From: Cesiribacter sp.
GTDB taxonomy: Bacteria; Bacteroidota; Bacteroidia; Cytophagales; Cyclobacteriaceae
DNA length: 6,659 nucleotides
Assembly: GCA_030147305.1 (NCBI GenBank)
Contig: JASLAE010000323.1
Span: 1-6,659 of the forward strand
Direction: 5' to 3'
The notes under the pieces are model-generated. The model was not told the origin of the DNA. It ran no database searches and saw nothing but the letters and a program-made list of their open reading frames with translations. The translations under genes and the position numbers were made by a program. This document shows, in pieces, positions 1-5,997 of the stretch. How positions within the stretch are numbered: the first letter of the stretch is position 1; every line of letters starts with the position of its first letter.

Positions 1-379
1 CCGCTTAATTGGGGAAGAGCACCTGACAGAAGTCTTACAAAGCCAGGGCTTCCAGATTGTAGACCCCCAGCAGTTGAGCCTGCTGGAGCAGATGCAGACC
101 CTGGCAGCAGCAGAAGTGGTGGTGGGGCTGCATGGGGCAGCACTGGCCAACATCATCTTCTGTGCAGAAGGAACCCTGGTAGTAGAGCTCCGAAGCAGCT
201 TTAAACCACCTGAGCATTACTCCTCTATTGCCAACACCTACAAGCTGCAGTTCCAGACCATCTGCCTTGCACCGGAACGTGTAGTAGAAAAGCCTAACCT
301 AGCACTACAGCAAAACCTGCTCTGGAGCGCTCAGGCAGAGAAAGAATTATTAACGAAACTGCAGGTTTGTGAAGTTTAA
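1..379 (+). CDS. GT61/DUF563-type glycosyltransferase, C-terminal fragment (5' cut by window edge)
   Basis: The frame is open from base 2, giving 125 visible residues that end at TAA 377-379. The fragment begins RLIGEEHL, then shows QLSLLEQM (residues 24-31) and the signature VVGLHGAALANIIF (40-53), followed by a short GTLVVEL strand (about 56-62). This order (an Arg/Glu-rich strand, a 'ls..eQ' helix, then HGA.LaN..F) is the C-terminal half of the GT61/DUF563 glycosyltransferase family, which transfers sugars such as xylose or GlcNAc. The true start lies upstream, and the in-frame TTG at 74 is internal, because the conserved sequence continues before it. It is probably co-transcribed with the GT2 gene 24 nt downstream. 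Base composition is clearly GC-richer than in the later genes (about 61% over bases 61-180). Family assignment is fairly firm; donor, acceptor and linkage cannot be read from this fragment. Confidence 0.8.
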   Translation, partial: RLIGEEHLTEVLQSQGFQIVDPQQLSLLEQMQTLAAAEVVVGLHGAALANIIFCAEGTLVVELRSSFKPPEHYSSIANTYKLQFQTICLAPERVVEKPNLALQQNLLWSAQAEKELLTKLQVCEV

Positions 380-403
380 TCCAATCCTATAGACCTCTCT
401 GGT

Positions 404-1294
404 ATGATCTCAGTACTCATCCTTACCAAAAACGAAGCACAAGACCTCCCCGGCTGCCTGGCCTCAGTTGTCTGGTGCGATGACGTGCATGTATATGATT
501 CTTACAGCAATGACGATACCTTAAAAATTGCCCTCGCTGCCGGCGCCCATATAACCCAACGCAACTTCGATAACTGGTCTGCCCATCAGAACTGGGGTTT
601 GGCCAACATACCTTTCAAACATCCCTGGGTGTTATACCTGGATGCGGATGAGCGGGTTTCTCCCAGTTTATTCGCTACGCTCCAGCATTTTAGCCCAAAT
701 GAAAGCAAAGCAGTAGCCTATGAAATTCAGCGCAGAGATTTTGCTGCCAATGGAACCTGGTTAAAGCATGCCCAGATCTCTCCTTATTATTTACGTTTGT
801 TCAGGCCGGAAAAGATGCTTTATGAACGACTGGTTAACCCGGTGTCCATGCCAGATGGGCCTATAGGCCGATTAGAGGGCTACCTCGATCATTATCCATT
901 TAGCAAGGGTATCAGGTTTTGGCTGCAACGCCATATTGGTTATGCCAGTCTTGAAGCAACTAATCGCTTAAATGACCTCAAAAACAAAAGCTCATTCTCA
1001 TTTTGGAAAGCTTTAACAAGCCAGGACTTTAGTGTAAGGCGGTACCACCAGAAAGGCATTTTTTATTTATTACCTGCCCGCCCCATATTTAAATGGCTTT
1101 ATATGGTCTTCTGGCGGCGTGCGTTTCTCGATGGCCCCACAGGTATCACTTATGCGACCCTCCAAGCTATTTACGAATATTTTATAGTGCTAAGAACTGC
1201 CGAGCTGCTCCACGACCAAAAACAGTCCTATAAGCCAATTAATCAAATGTGTGAACAGCTACCTGTAAATCATAAGAAAGCTACTCCTGTATAA
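404..1294 (+). CDS. GT2 family glycosyltransferase (WaaE/KdtX-like fold)
   Basis: A complete 296-residue protein starting at ATG 404. It is a GT-A fold enzyme expected to work on the cytoplasmic face of the inner membrane, adding a sugar from a nucleotide donor to a lipid-linked glycan. Visible motifs are the N-terminal strand ISVLILTKNEAQDL (2-15), a degenerate 'DS.S.D.T' donor loop at 32-39, and the metal-binding DXD motif in YLDADE (78-83; D80 and D82). Next come the ERLVNPV element (141-147), HYPFSKG (163-169) and W173..RH..YASLEA (176-185), typical of the branch related to LPS beta-1,4-glucosyltransferases. The C-terminal part, 'RPIFKWLYMVFWRRAFLDG' (226-244), is an amphipathic membrane-associating region usual for this group. 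Length is normal. No Shine-Dalgarno is present; the 24-nt gap to the GT61 gene suggests one transcript. The sugar specificity is unknown. Confidence 0.9.
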   Translation: MISVLILTKNEAQDLPGCLASVVWCDDVHVYDSYSNDDTLKIALAAGAHITQRNFDNWSAHQNWGLANIPFKHPWVLYLDADERVSPSLFATLQHFSPNESKAVAYEIQRRDFAANGTWLKHAQISPYYLRLFRPEKMLYERLVNPVSMPDGPIGRLEGYLDHYPFSKGIRFWLQRHIGYASLEATNRLNDLKNKSSFSFWKALTSQDFSVRRYHQKGIFYLLPARPIFKWLYMVFWRRAFLDGPTGITYATLQAIYEYFIVLRTAELLHDQKQSYKPINQMCEQLPVNHKKATPV

Positions 1295-1411
1295 GCGACC
1301 TACTCTTTTTTATATCTTTTTAACAACACACACCTAATTCTTGAGCTGCTTTAAGCATGTGCGTATACCGTTAACACACTACTGCTTATCGGACATTTTT
1401 CAAAATAGCAC

Positions 1412-1440
1412 ACTGGCCAGATCCCATAACGCCAGTTTTT
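1412..1440 (+). terminator. Candidate weak intrinsic terminator after the GT61-GT2 pair
   Basis: ACTGGC (1412-1417) and GCCAGT (1431-1436) form a perfect 6-bp stem around a 13-nt loop, and a T-run follows directly (T1436-T1440, four unpaired). It sits about 120 nt after the GT2 stop codon. The stem is short and the loop long, so this could be chance. Confidence 0.35.
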
Positions 1441-1496
1441 AATGCTCTCGTCCGGCCTTACAAATTTGGCAGCTCATCCCGGCTTTAAATATCAGA

Positions 1497-1531
1497 AGTA
1501 CTCCAGCAGCCTCCTGCCCATAGGGAGTATT
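1497..1531 (+). repeat. Inverted repeat in the leader of the WcaI-like gene
   Basis: AGTACTCC (1497-1504) can pair with GGAGTATT (1524-1531) over 8 bp including one G-T wobble, leaving a 19-nt loop. It ends 40 nt before ATG 1572 and has no T-run, so it does not look like a terminator. It could be a leader structure or a protein-binding dyad, or chance. Confidence 0.25.
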
Positions 1532-1571
1532 ACAGCTTTTAATAATTAATACTTTTCTTATTTTTTATATC

Positions 1572-2954
1572 ATGAAAAGAATTTTGTTGATTGGCTATAA
1601 CTACGCTCCGGAACCTACCGGAATTGGTAAGTATAGCGGAGAAATGATGCAATGGCTGGCACAGCACGGCTATGACTGCACAGTAATAACAGCATATCCT
1701 TATTACCCATACTGGAAAGTGCAGTCGCCCTACGACAAAAGAAAATTATGGTACCAAACGGAAAAGCAGGAATTTGGCTCCGGAGGCAAATTAAGTGTAC
1801 ATCGATGTCCCATGTACGTACCATCACAACCTTCAGGGCTTAAACGGATTATATTAGACCTTACTTTTCTTGTGACAGCCTTTTTCAAATTATTACAATT
1901 GCTGCCCGGCAAAAAATTTGATTATGTTTTTACAGTTGTACCTTCTTTTCAGTTTGGCCTGTTAGGAATACTCTACAAAAAATTGCGCAATGCAAAGCTC
2001 TTTTACCATATACAGGATATGCAGATTGAAGCTGCCAGAGACCTGAAAATGATCAAATCTGAAAAGTTGATCAAAACCTTGTTTAAGGTAGAGCAATACA
2101 TTTTTAACCAATGTGATACTATTACCTGCGTAGGAGAAGGTATGGTGCGCAAAACGCAGGAAAAAACAAGCAAGGTTGTCTCCTTATTTCCAAACTGGGC
2201 CGATAATTCACTTTTTTATCCACTGGACAATAAAGCAGTTCTCAAAAAGGAAATTGGTTATCAGCCAGATGACAAGATTATCCTTTATTCTGGTGCAATC
2301 GGAGAAAAACAAGGTCTTGAAATGATCCTGCACGCAGCCAAAGCACTGGAATATAAACCCAAATGGAAATTTTTAATCTGTGGGTCCGGTCCATACAAAA
2401 AGATGCTCAGGACTTTGGCAGAAGACCTTAACCTGAAGAACGTAAAATTTTGCTCCTTACAACCCATAGCAACCTTCAATAACTTTCTGAATGCGGCAGA
2501 TTTGCATTTGGTGATACAAAAAGCAAATGCATGCGACCTGGTAATGCCATCTAAACTCACCACTATACTGGCCGTTGGTGGCCTGGCTCTGGTAACAGCA
2601 AACCAGGGTACGGGATTACATTCTGTTATTGACCGACACCAGATAGGCCTGCTGACAGAGGCCGAAAACATCGAGGCATTTATTAATAATATTTCTAATG
2701 CTTTGGAACAGGATAATGAACCCATTAAACGGAATGCCAAGTTTTTTGCAGACATATTCCTGTCTATAGATGGCATCATGAGGACCTTTGAAAGCGTCTG
2801 TATGCTTAAAGAAGCACCACAGGAAGCGGTTATCAGGCCGGAAACTGTTCCACTGCCACTGCCTGCCTTTCAACTGGACCGCTCTGCCTGGAAGCGGGTG
2901 AATGGCAGATTATCCAACCCAGTCCATAATCCCATAAGAACCAAAGCACTTTAA
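1572..2954 (+). CDS. wcaI: WcaI-like GT4 glycosyltransferase (GT-B fold) with C-terminal extension
   Basis: A 460-residue protein from ATG 1572. It resembles WcaI, the colanic-acid-type glycosyltransferase of the GT4 family, which adds a sugar to an undecaprenyl-linked acceptor in the cytoplasm. The N-terminal Rossmann domain opens MKRILLIGYNYAPEPTGIGKY (1-21), the classic WcaI start with its Gly-rich acceptor loop. HIQDMQIEAA (146-155) and LFPNWAD (205-211) follow. The C-terminal donor domain has LYSGAIGEKQGLEM (238-251), FLICGSGPY (267-275), and PSKLTTILAVGG (326-337) with TANQGTG (342-348), the nucleotide-sugar binding end. WcaI proteins are, from memory, usually a little over 400 residues. 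Here roughly 45-50 residues are added after about 412, including VPLPLP (426-431). The leader is AT-rich without a Shine-Dalgarno. Family assignment is firm; the sugar (fucose in E. coli colanic acid) should not be assumed. Confidence 0.9.
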   Translation: MKRILLIGYNYAPEPTGIGKYSGEMMQWLAQHGYDCTVITAYPYYPYWKVQSPYDKRKLWYQTEKQEFGSGGKLSVHRCPMYVPSQPSGLKRIILDLTFLVTAFFKLLQLLPGKKFDYVFTVVPSFQFGLLGILYKKLRNAKLFYHIQDMQIEAARDLKMIKSEKLIKTLFKVEQYIFNQCDTITCVGEGMVRKTQEKTSKVVSLFPNWADNSLFYPLDNKAVLKKEIGYQPDDKIILYSGAIGEKQGLEMILHAAKALEYKPKWKFLICGSGPYKKMLRTLAEDLNLKNVKFCSLQPIATFNNFLNAADLHLVIQKANACDLVMPSKLTTILAVGGLALVTANQGTGLHSVIDRHQIGLLTEAENIEAFINNISNALEQDNEPIKRNAKFFADIFLSIDGIMRTFESVCMLKEAPQEAVIRPETVPLPLPAFQLDRSAWKRVNGRLSNPVHNPIRTKAL

Positions 2955-3111
2955 AAGCCACGAACACTGAGGTGCATCATTTGAAAAATTGATCCTTCAT
3001 TTTACTGGCTCAAGACAGCAAGCAAGCTTTTCTAGGATGCCGGGCAAAACTGCTTGATTAAAACTAACAGAAACCAGGAGAATTTACTATCACAATAAAC
3101 CATGTTGTATT
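2955..3111 (+). other. Non-coding gap before the SGNH gene
   Basis: This 157-nt spacer has no convincing ORF or terminator. CAAGCA (3019-3024) and TGCTTG (3051-3056) are inversely repeated with a 26-nt loop, which is weak. AGGAG at 3076-3080 is too far (31 nt) from ATG 3112 to act as a ribosome binding site. Confidence 0.4.
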
Positions 3112-4068
3112 ATGTTAAAAAGAAACTTGATTGTTGGCGGCTCGCTCTTTCTCTTCATCCTTATTACGGGAGAATTATTAGGCAGGTATTATGGTCTCAC
3201 TGCTTACCCGTTATACCAGGCCAGCGAGGCATATGAGTACATTCATGCACCTAATCAGCATGTGAGAATCTATGGAAATCTATATCAGACCAATGAATTT
3301 TCTATGCGCAGCAAGCCCCTTTCTGAGGATGATTCAACAATCGTTCTGCTTATTGGCGATTCGCTGGTGAATGGAGGGAATGCAACAGACCACGACAGCC
3401 TTGCTTCTACTATACTGGAAAACAGTTTAAGTAACTATTTCAGGAGTAATGTGAGGGTTCTGAATATTGCCGAAGGCTCCTGGGGACCAGACAATGCTGC
3501 TGCATACATCAGGGAAAAAGGTGTATTTAATGCGGATCTCATTTTGCTGGTCTTTAGTAGTGGAGATGCCTTCGACAACATGCAACACACACCCGTTGTG
3601 GGTATTCATGGGCAATATCCAGACAAATATGCACCCCTTGCCTGGGAGTTGATCCTATCCAAAGGATGGGGTAGAATTAAATATTATTTAGGCATCAAAA
3701 CTACAAATAGTAACCCCAATGAACCGGTTCATGAAATAGTGGAAGAGGTATTTAATCCAGGCTTTCAGGCTTTTAAAAACCTTTCTGATAGTACCGCCAT
3801 TCCATTACATTTCTATCTACATGCAGGCGTAAAAGAACTGGAACGTGGCGCACTGGAGGATTCGGGGAAACTAATAATTGACTTTTGCCAACAATATAAT
3901 ATCCCCTATACCATTGAGCTGGACAAAAATATTGACAGGTCGCACTACATGGATAAGGTCCATTACAATAACAAGGGACAGAAATTCTTAGCAGCCAACC
4001 TTTTTCCTGTTATACGGCAGGAATTGGAAAAGCAGTCTGTGTTTGCCACAGCACATCATAGGCCCTAG
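3112..4068 (+). CDS. Membrane-anchored SGNH/GDSL-type hydrolase or acyltransferase
   Basis: A 318-residue protein from ATG 3112. Residues 1-5 are Lys/Arg-bearing and about 6-20 are hydrophobic, giving a signal anchor that would place the catalytic domain in the periplasm. SGNH blocks are visible: block I LLIGDSLVNGGN (79-90) with nucleophile S84; a block II-like AEGSWGPDN (120-128); block III region FSSGDAFDN (148-156); and block V DKVHYNNKGQ (281-290) with the D281-H284 dyad. Before block I there is YEYIHAPNQ (41-49) and TNEFSMRSKPL (60-70), a pattern I associate with SGNH proteins found in Bacteroidota polysaccharide clusters. The likely role is removal or transfer of O-acyl groups (such as acetyl) on the exported glycan; this is inferred from context. 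Block III lacks the canonical GxND form. An ATG at 3102 is out of frame and closes after about 45 codons. Fold assignment is confident, substrate is not. Confidence 0.82.
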   Translation: MLKRNLIVGGSLFLFILITGELLGRYYGLTAYPLYQASEAYEYIHAPNQHVRIYGNLYQTNEFSMRSKPLSEDDSTIVLLIGDSLVNGGNATDHDSLASTILENSLSNYFRSNVRVLNIAEGSWGPDNAAAYIREKGVFNADLILLVFSSGDAFDNMQHTPVVGIHGQYPDKYAPLAWELILSKGWGRIKYYLGIKTTNSNPNEPVHEIVEEVFNPGFQAFKNLSDSTAIPLHFYLHAGVKELERGALEDSGKLIIDFCQQYNIPYTIELDKNIDRSHYMDKVHYNNKGQKFLAANLFPVIRQELEKQSVFATAHHRP

Positions 4069-4225
4069 CGGTTTTGTACTAAGAATTTGTAGCGCATGAC
4101 TATGTATGATGGTCCAACAGATCATTGTACCCTTGGCTTAGCGCAAACAGCCTAATTATGATTCAATGTAAATCCGCCCAAATTATTAAGTAATCCACCT
4201 CCCATAACAATAAACAGGTACATAA

Positions 4226-4240
4226 AATCTGATAAAGATT
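4226..4240 (+). repeat. Short hairpin, leader element 1
   Basis: AATCT (4226-4230) pairs with AGATT (4236-4240) around the loop GATAA. With only five AT-rich base pairs it is marginal alone; it is listed because it directly precedes the stronger hairpin at 4246. Confidence 0.2.
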
Positions 4241-4245
4241 AGTGG

Positions 4246-4273
4246 TTCAGCACCCAGAATAATGGTTGCTGAA
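4246..4273 (+). repeat. Imperfect 11-position hairpin, leader element 2
   Basis: TTCAGCA (4246-4252) pairs perfectly with TGCTGAA (4267-4273). After one C/T mismatch the stem continues with CCA (4254-4256) against TGG (4263-4265), leaving the six-base loop GAATAA. Ten base pairs with a single internal mismatch make this the strongest structure in the gap. AAAATTCCC follows rather than a T-run, so it is not a classical terminator. It may be an RNA structure or an operator-like dyad. Confidence 0.4.
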
Positions 4274-4324
4274 AATTCCCATTAAGCTAATAACTCTTAC
4301 TCATCAATGCTTTTCTCTGTGTGT

Positions 4325-4343
4325 TCTGGTACGCAATACCAGA
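4325..4343 (+). repeat. Perfect 7-bp hairpin, leader element 3
   Basis: TCTGGTA (4325-4331) and TACCAGA (4337-4343) form a perfect 7-bp stem with a five-base loop, CGCAA; a T-G wobble could extend it by one pair. No T-run follows. It may be an operator-like dyad for a DNA-binding dimer or a leader hairpin. Confidence 0.4.
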
Positions 4344-4382
4344 GGCATGAATCCTTATGGATGTTACTCTTTCTTTTTATTT

Positions 4383-4402
4383 AATCAATTGAGCCATTGA
4401 TT
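4383..4402 (+). repeat. Perfect 7-bp dyad just before the WcaJ-type start
   Basis: AATCAAT (4383-4389) and ATTGATT (4396-4402) are perfect inverted repeats around TGAGCC. The dyad ends 24 nt before the preferred ATG 4427 and includes the alternative in-frame TTG at 4397. If transcribed, it could affect initiation; if bound as DNA, it could be an operator. It is AT-rich, so chance is possible. Confidence 0.3.
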
Positions 4403-4426
4403 TTGAACACTTTTTCATCTCAACTC

Positions 4427-5824
4427 ATGACTTATAAATATGCAACCTTATTCAGGTGGGTTAATGTAGTTAATGACTACTTCTTATTAAACCTGGCCCT
4501 ATATCTAAGTTTCTTACTGGATAGTCCCGCCGCTTTTTGGGCTGCAGCCTCAGATAATTACAGGTTAAACTTCCTGTTACTGAACCTATTCTGGTTTTAT
4601 AGTTCGTCTATGGTAAAGCTTTATGACCACGTACTGGTAAGAGATGCCATACCTACCATGTATGCGAGTATAAAAGCCTTGCTCATGTTTATCCTGACTC
4701 CCTTTACTGTAATGCTGCTCTTACCTAATTATCATTTGCCTTTAGAATTTTTGATCCGTTCTTATGTGCTTTTTGGTTTCTTTATAGGCAGCTGGAAATT
4801 CACCTTTCTCTCTATCCGCAAATTCAGGCGTAAATATTGGGTTACTTATAAAAAGGTGGTGATCGTTGGTGCCAGTTCTGTGGGTCTGGAGCTGTACAAG
4901 TACATAAATGCCAATCCTCACCTTGGTTTCAAAGTAGAGGGCCTTTTTGAAGATGAAGCTACTACACTCACAAACTGTGAATACAAAGTTTTAGGCAAAG
5001 TAGAAGATTGCTTTAAATATGTACTTTCCAATGGTGTTACTGAGGTCTTCAGCGCCTTACCACTTCAGGAATTAGATAAGGCCAAAGTGCTGATGCAGGA
5101 AGCCGACAAGCACATGATTCGTTTTAGGCTGGTACCCGATGTAAAGGCATATTTCAATAAGAATATTCTGCTGGATCAATATGGCGACCTGGCCATCCTT
5201 ACCCCCCGGCGAGAGCCTCTGGATAATAAGGCCAATGAAATTATAAAGCGTGCCTTCGACATCTTCTTCTCTCTGCTGGTGATCTTCCTGTTGTTGAGCT
5301 GGCTGATTCCTTTGCTGGCCATTATCATTAAGCTGGATTCCAAAGGGCCGGTATTTTTCAGACAGTTAAGATCAGGCAAAGAAAACAGACCATTCTATTG
5401 CTATAAATTCAGGAGCATGCATGTAAATGCAAATGCAGACACCGCTCAGGCTCACAAAGGTGATGCAAGGATCACCCGGGTTGGCGCTATTCTCAGAAAA
5501 ACCAGCATGGATGAACTACCCCAGTTCTTTAATGTGCTCAAGGGAGAAATGTCTGTAGTAGGCCCACGCCCCCACATGCTTAAACATACCCACGACTATT
5601 CGCTGCTCATTGGCAATTTTATGGTACGGCATTTTCTTACACCCGGCATCACAGGTTGGGCGCAGGTAAACGGCTACCGCGGAGAGACCAAAGAAACAGC
5701 AGCCATGTCAAACCGGGTAAATGCCGATCTCTGGTACCTGGAAAACTGGACCCTGTTGCTGGATTTAAAAATCATTGTCCTTACCATCTGGCAAACCCTA
5801 AGGGGTAATATCAACGCCTTTTAA
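4427..5824 (+). CDS. wcaJ: Undecaprenyl-phosphate sugar phosphotransferase (WcaJ/WbaP-type, polyprenyl glycosylphosphotransferase)
   Basis: Initiating enzyme of exopolysaccharide repeat-unit assembly: it transfers a hexose-1-phosphate (often glucose or galactose) from UDP-sugar to undecaprenyl phosphate in the inner membrane. From ATG 4427 it has 465 residues, normal for the long WcaJ class. An N-terminal hydrophobic region (about 15-130, roughly four membrane segments) precedes a Rossmann-like domain with VVIVGASSVGLEL (144-156). A further hydrophobic segment (about 277-301) leads into the catalytic domain: KGPVFFRQ (306-313), YKFRSM (326-331), the Asp-Glu dyad in MDELPQF (361-367), VVGPRPH (377-383), and PGITGWAQVNGYRGE (406-420). 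All hallmark residues are present. I prefer ATG 4427 over the in-frame TTG at 4397: TTG is a rarer start, lies inside a dyad, and the protein otherwise begins like its family; an in-frame stop at 4382 rules out earlier starts. The exact sugar is not determinable. Confidence 0.93.
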   Translation: MTYKYATLFRWVNVVNDYFLLNLALYLSFLLDSPAAFWAAASDNYRLNFLLLNLFWFYSSSMVKLYDHVLVRDAIPTMYASIKALLMFILTPFTVMLLLPNYHLPLEFLIRSYVLFGFFIGSWKFTFLSIRKFRRKYWVTYKKVVIVGASSVGLELYKYINANPHLGFKVEGLFEDEATTLTNCEYKVLGKVEDCFKYVLSNGVTEVFSALPLQELDKAKVLMQEADKHMIRFRLVPDVKAYFNKNILLDQYGDLAILTPRREPLDNKANEIIKRAFDIFFSLLVIFLLLSWLIPLLAIIIKLDSKGPVFFRQLRSGKENRPFYCYKFRSMHVNANADTAQAHKGDARITRVGAILRKTSMDELPQFFNVLKGEMSVVGPRPHMLKHTHDYSLLIGNFMVRHFLTPGITGWAQVNGYRGETKETAAMSNRVNADLWYLENWTLLLDLKIIVLTIWQTLRGNINAF

Positions 5825-5997
5825 TATTTGTGTTTTTGAAAACTGCCTTCCCTAATGATGATTGGCAGCTAACATCAGATCAAAGCTTTTTAACAACCTG
5901 CATTTTTTATAGCTGCCGAACCAGTACTGCAGAATTTCTGGCCAGTGCTATCCGGCATGTGAAACCACCCTTACTGCATCTTCTATCATTTACATTC
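5825..5997 (+). other. Non-coding gap between the WcaJ-type gene and the dehydrogenase gene
   Basis: This 173-nt spacer has a weak inverted repeat, CTGCC (5843-5847) with GGCAG (5864-5868) and a 16-nt loop, without a T-run. The frame of the next gene is open back to 5809, but sequence before ATG 5998 does not look like protein of that family. No exact Bacteroidota -7 element or Shine-Dalgarno is seen. Confidence 0.4.

Larger units (their letters stand above)
1295..1571 (+). other. Non-coding gap between the GT2 gene and the WcaI-like gene
   Basis: This 277-nt stretch has no credible ORF. It holds two inverted repeats: a terminator-like hairpin at 1412-1440 and a longer-loop repeat at 1497-1531. 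The last 35 nt before ATG 1572 are very AT-rich, with no Shine-Dalgarno. By eye I find no exact match to the Bacteroidota -7 consensus TAnnTTTG. The size and the possible terminator suggest that a separate promoter for the WcaI-like gene lies here, but I cannot place it. Confidence 0.5.
4069..4426 (+). promoter_or_regulatory. 358-nt non-coding leader of the WcaJ-type gene, rich in short hairpins
   Basis: No ORF longer than about 20 codons looks real here. The stretch contains four consecutive short inverted repeats: 4226-4240, 4246-4273, 4325-4343 and 4383-4402. None is followed by a convincing T-run, so they do not read as simple terminators of the SGNH gene. I find no exact TAnnTTTG promoter element by eye and no recognisable riboswitch core. 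The last 40 nt are AT-rich with a T-run at 4374-4378 and no Shine-Dalgarno. The region most likely contains the promoter and 5' leader of the WcaJ-type gene; a regulatory role for the hairpins is inference. Confidence 0.45.

Noticed and set aside
74..379. TTG 74 as the start of a small 101-residue gene
   Set aside because: The frame is open to the window edge and the upstream residues fit the GT61 family, so this is an internal codon of a truncated gene.
2285..2779. A 164-codon open frame on the - strand
   Set aside because: It lies entirely inside the well-supported WcaI-like gene, has no recognisable domain and reads as a shadow of that gene.
3102..3239. Out-of-frame ATG at 3102 opening a peptide of about 45 codons overlapping the SGNH start
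   Set aside because: The peptide has no features of its own and the SGNH signal anchor from 3112 is convincing; a uORF role cannot be supported from sequence alone.
4096..4155. 19-codon ORF in the gap before the WcaJ-type gene
   Set aside because: It is very short, has no ribosome binding site, and its composition resembles non-coding sequence.
5843..5868. CTGCC/GGCAG inverted repeat after the WcaJ-type stop as a terminator
   Set aside because: The stem is only 5 bp, the loop is 16 nt and no T-run follows.
1316..5898. 12-mer CTTTTTAACAAC shared by the gaps after the GT2 gene (from 1316) and the WcaJ-type gene (near 5887)
   Set aside because: About one shared 12-mer is expected by chance in a window of this size, and the flanks do not match.
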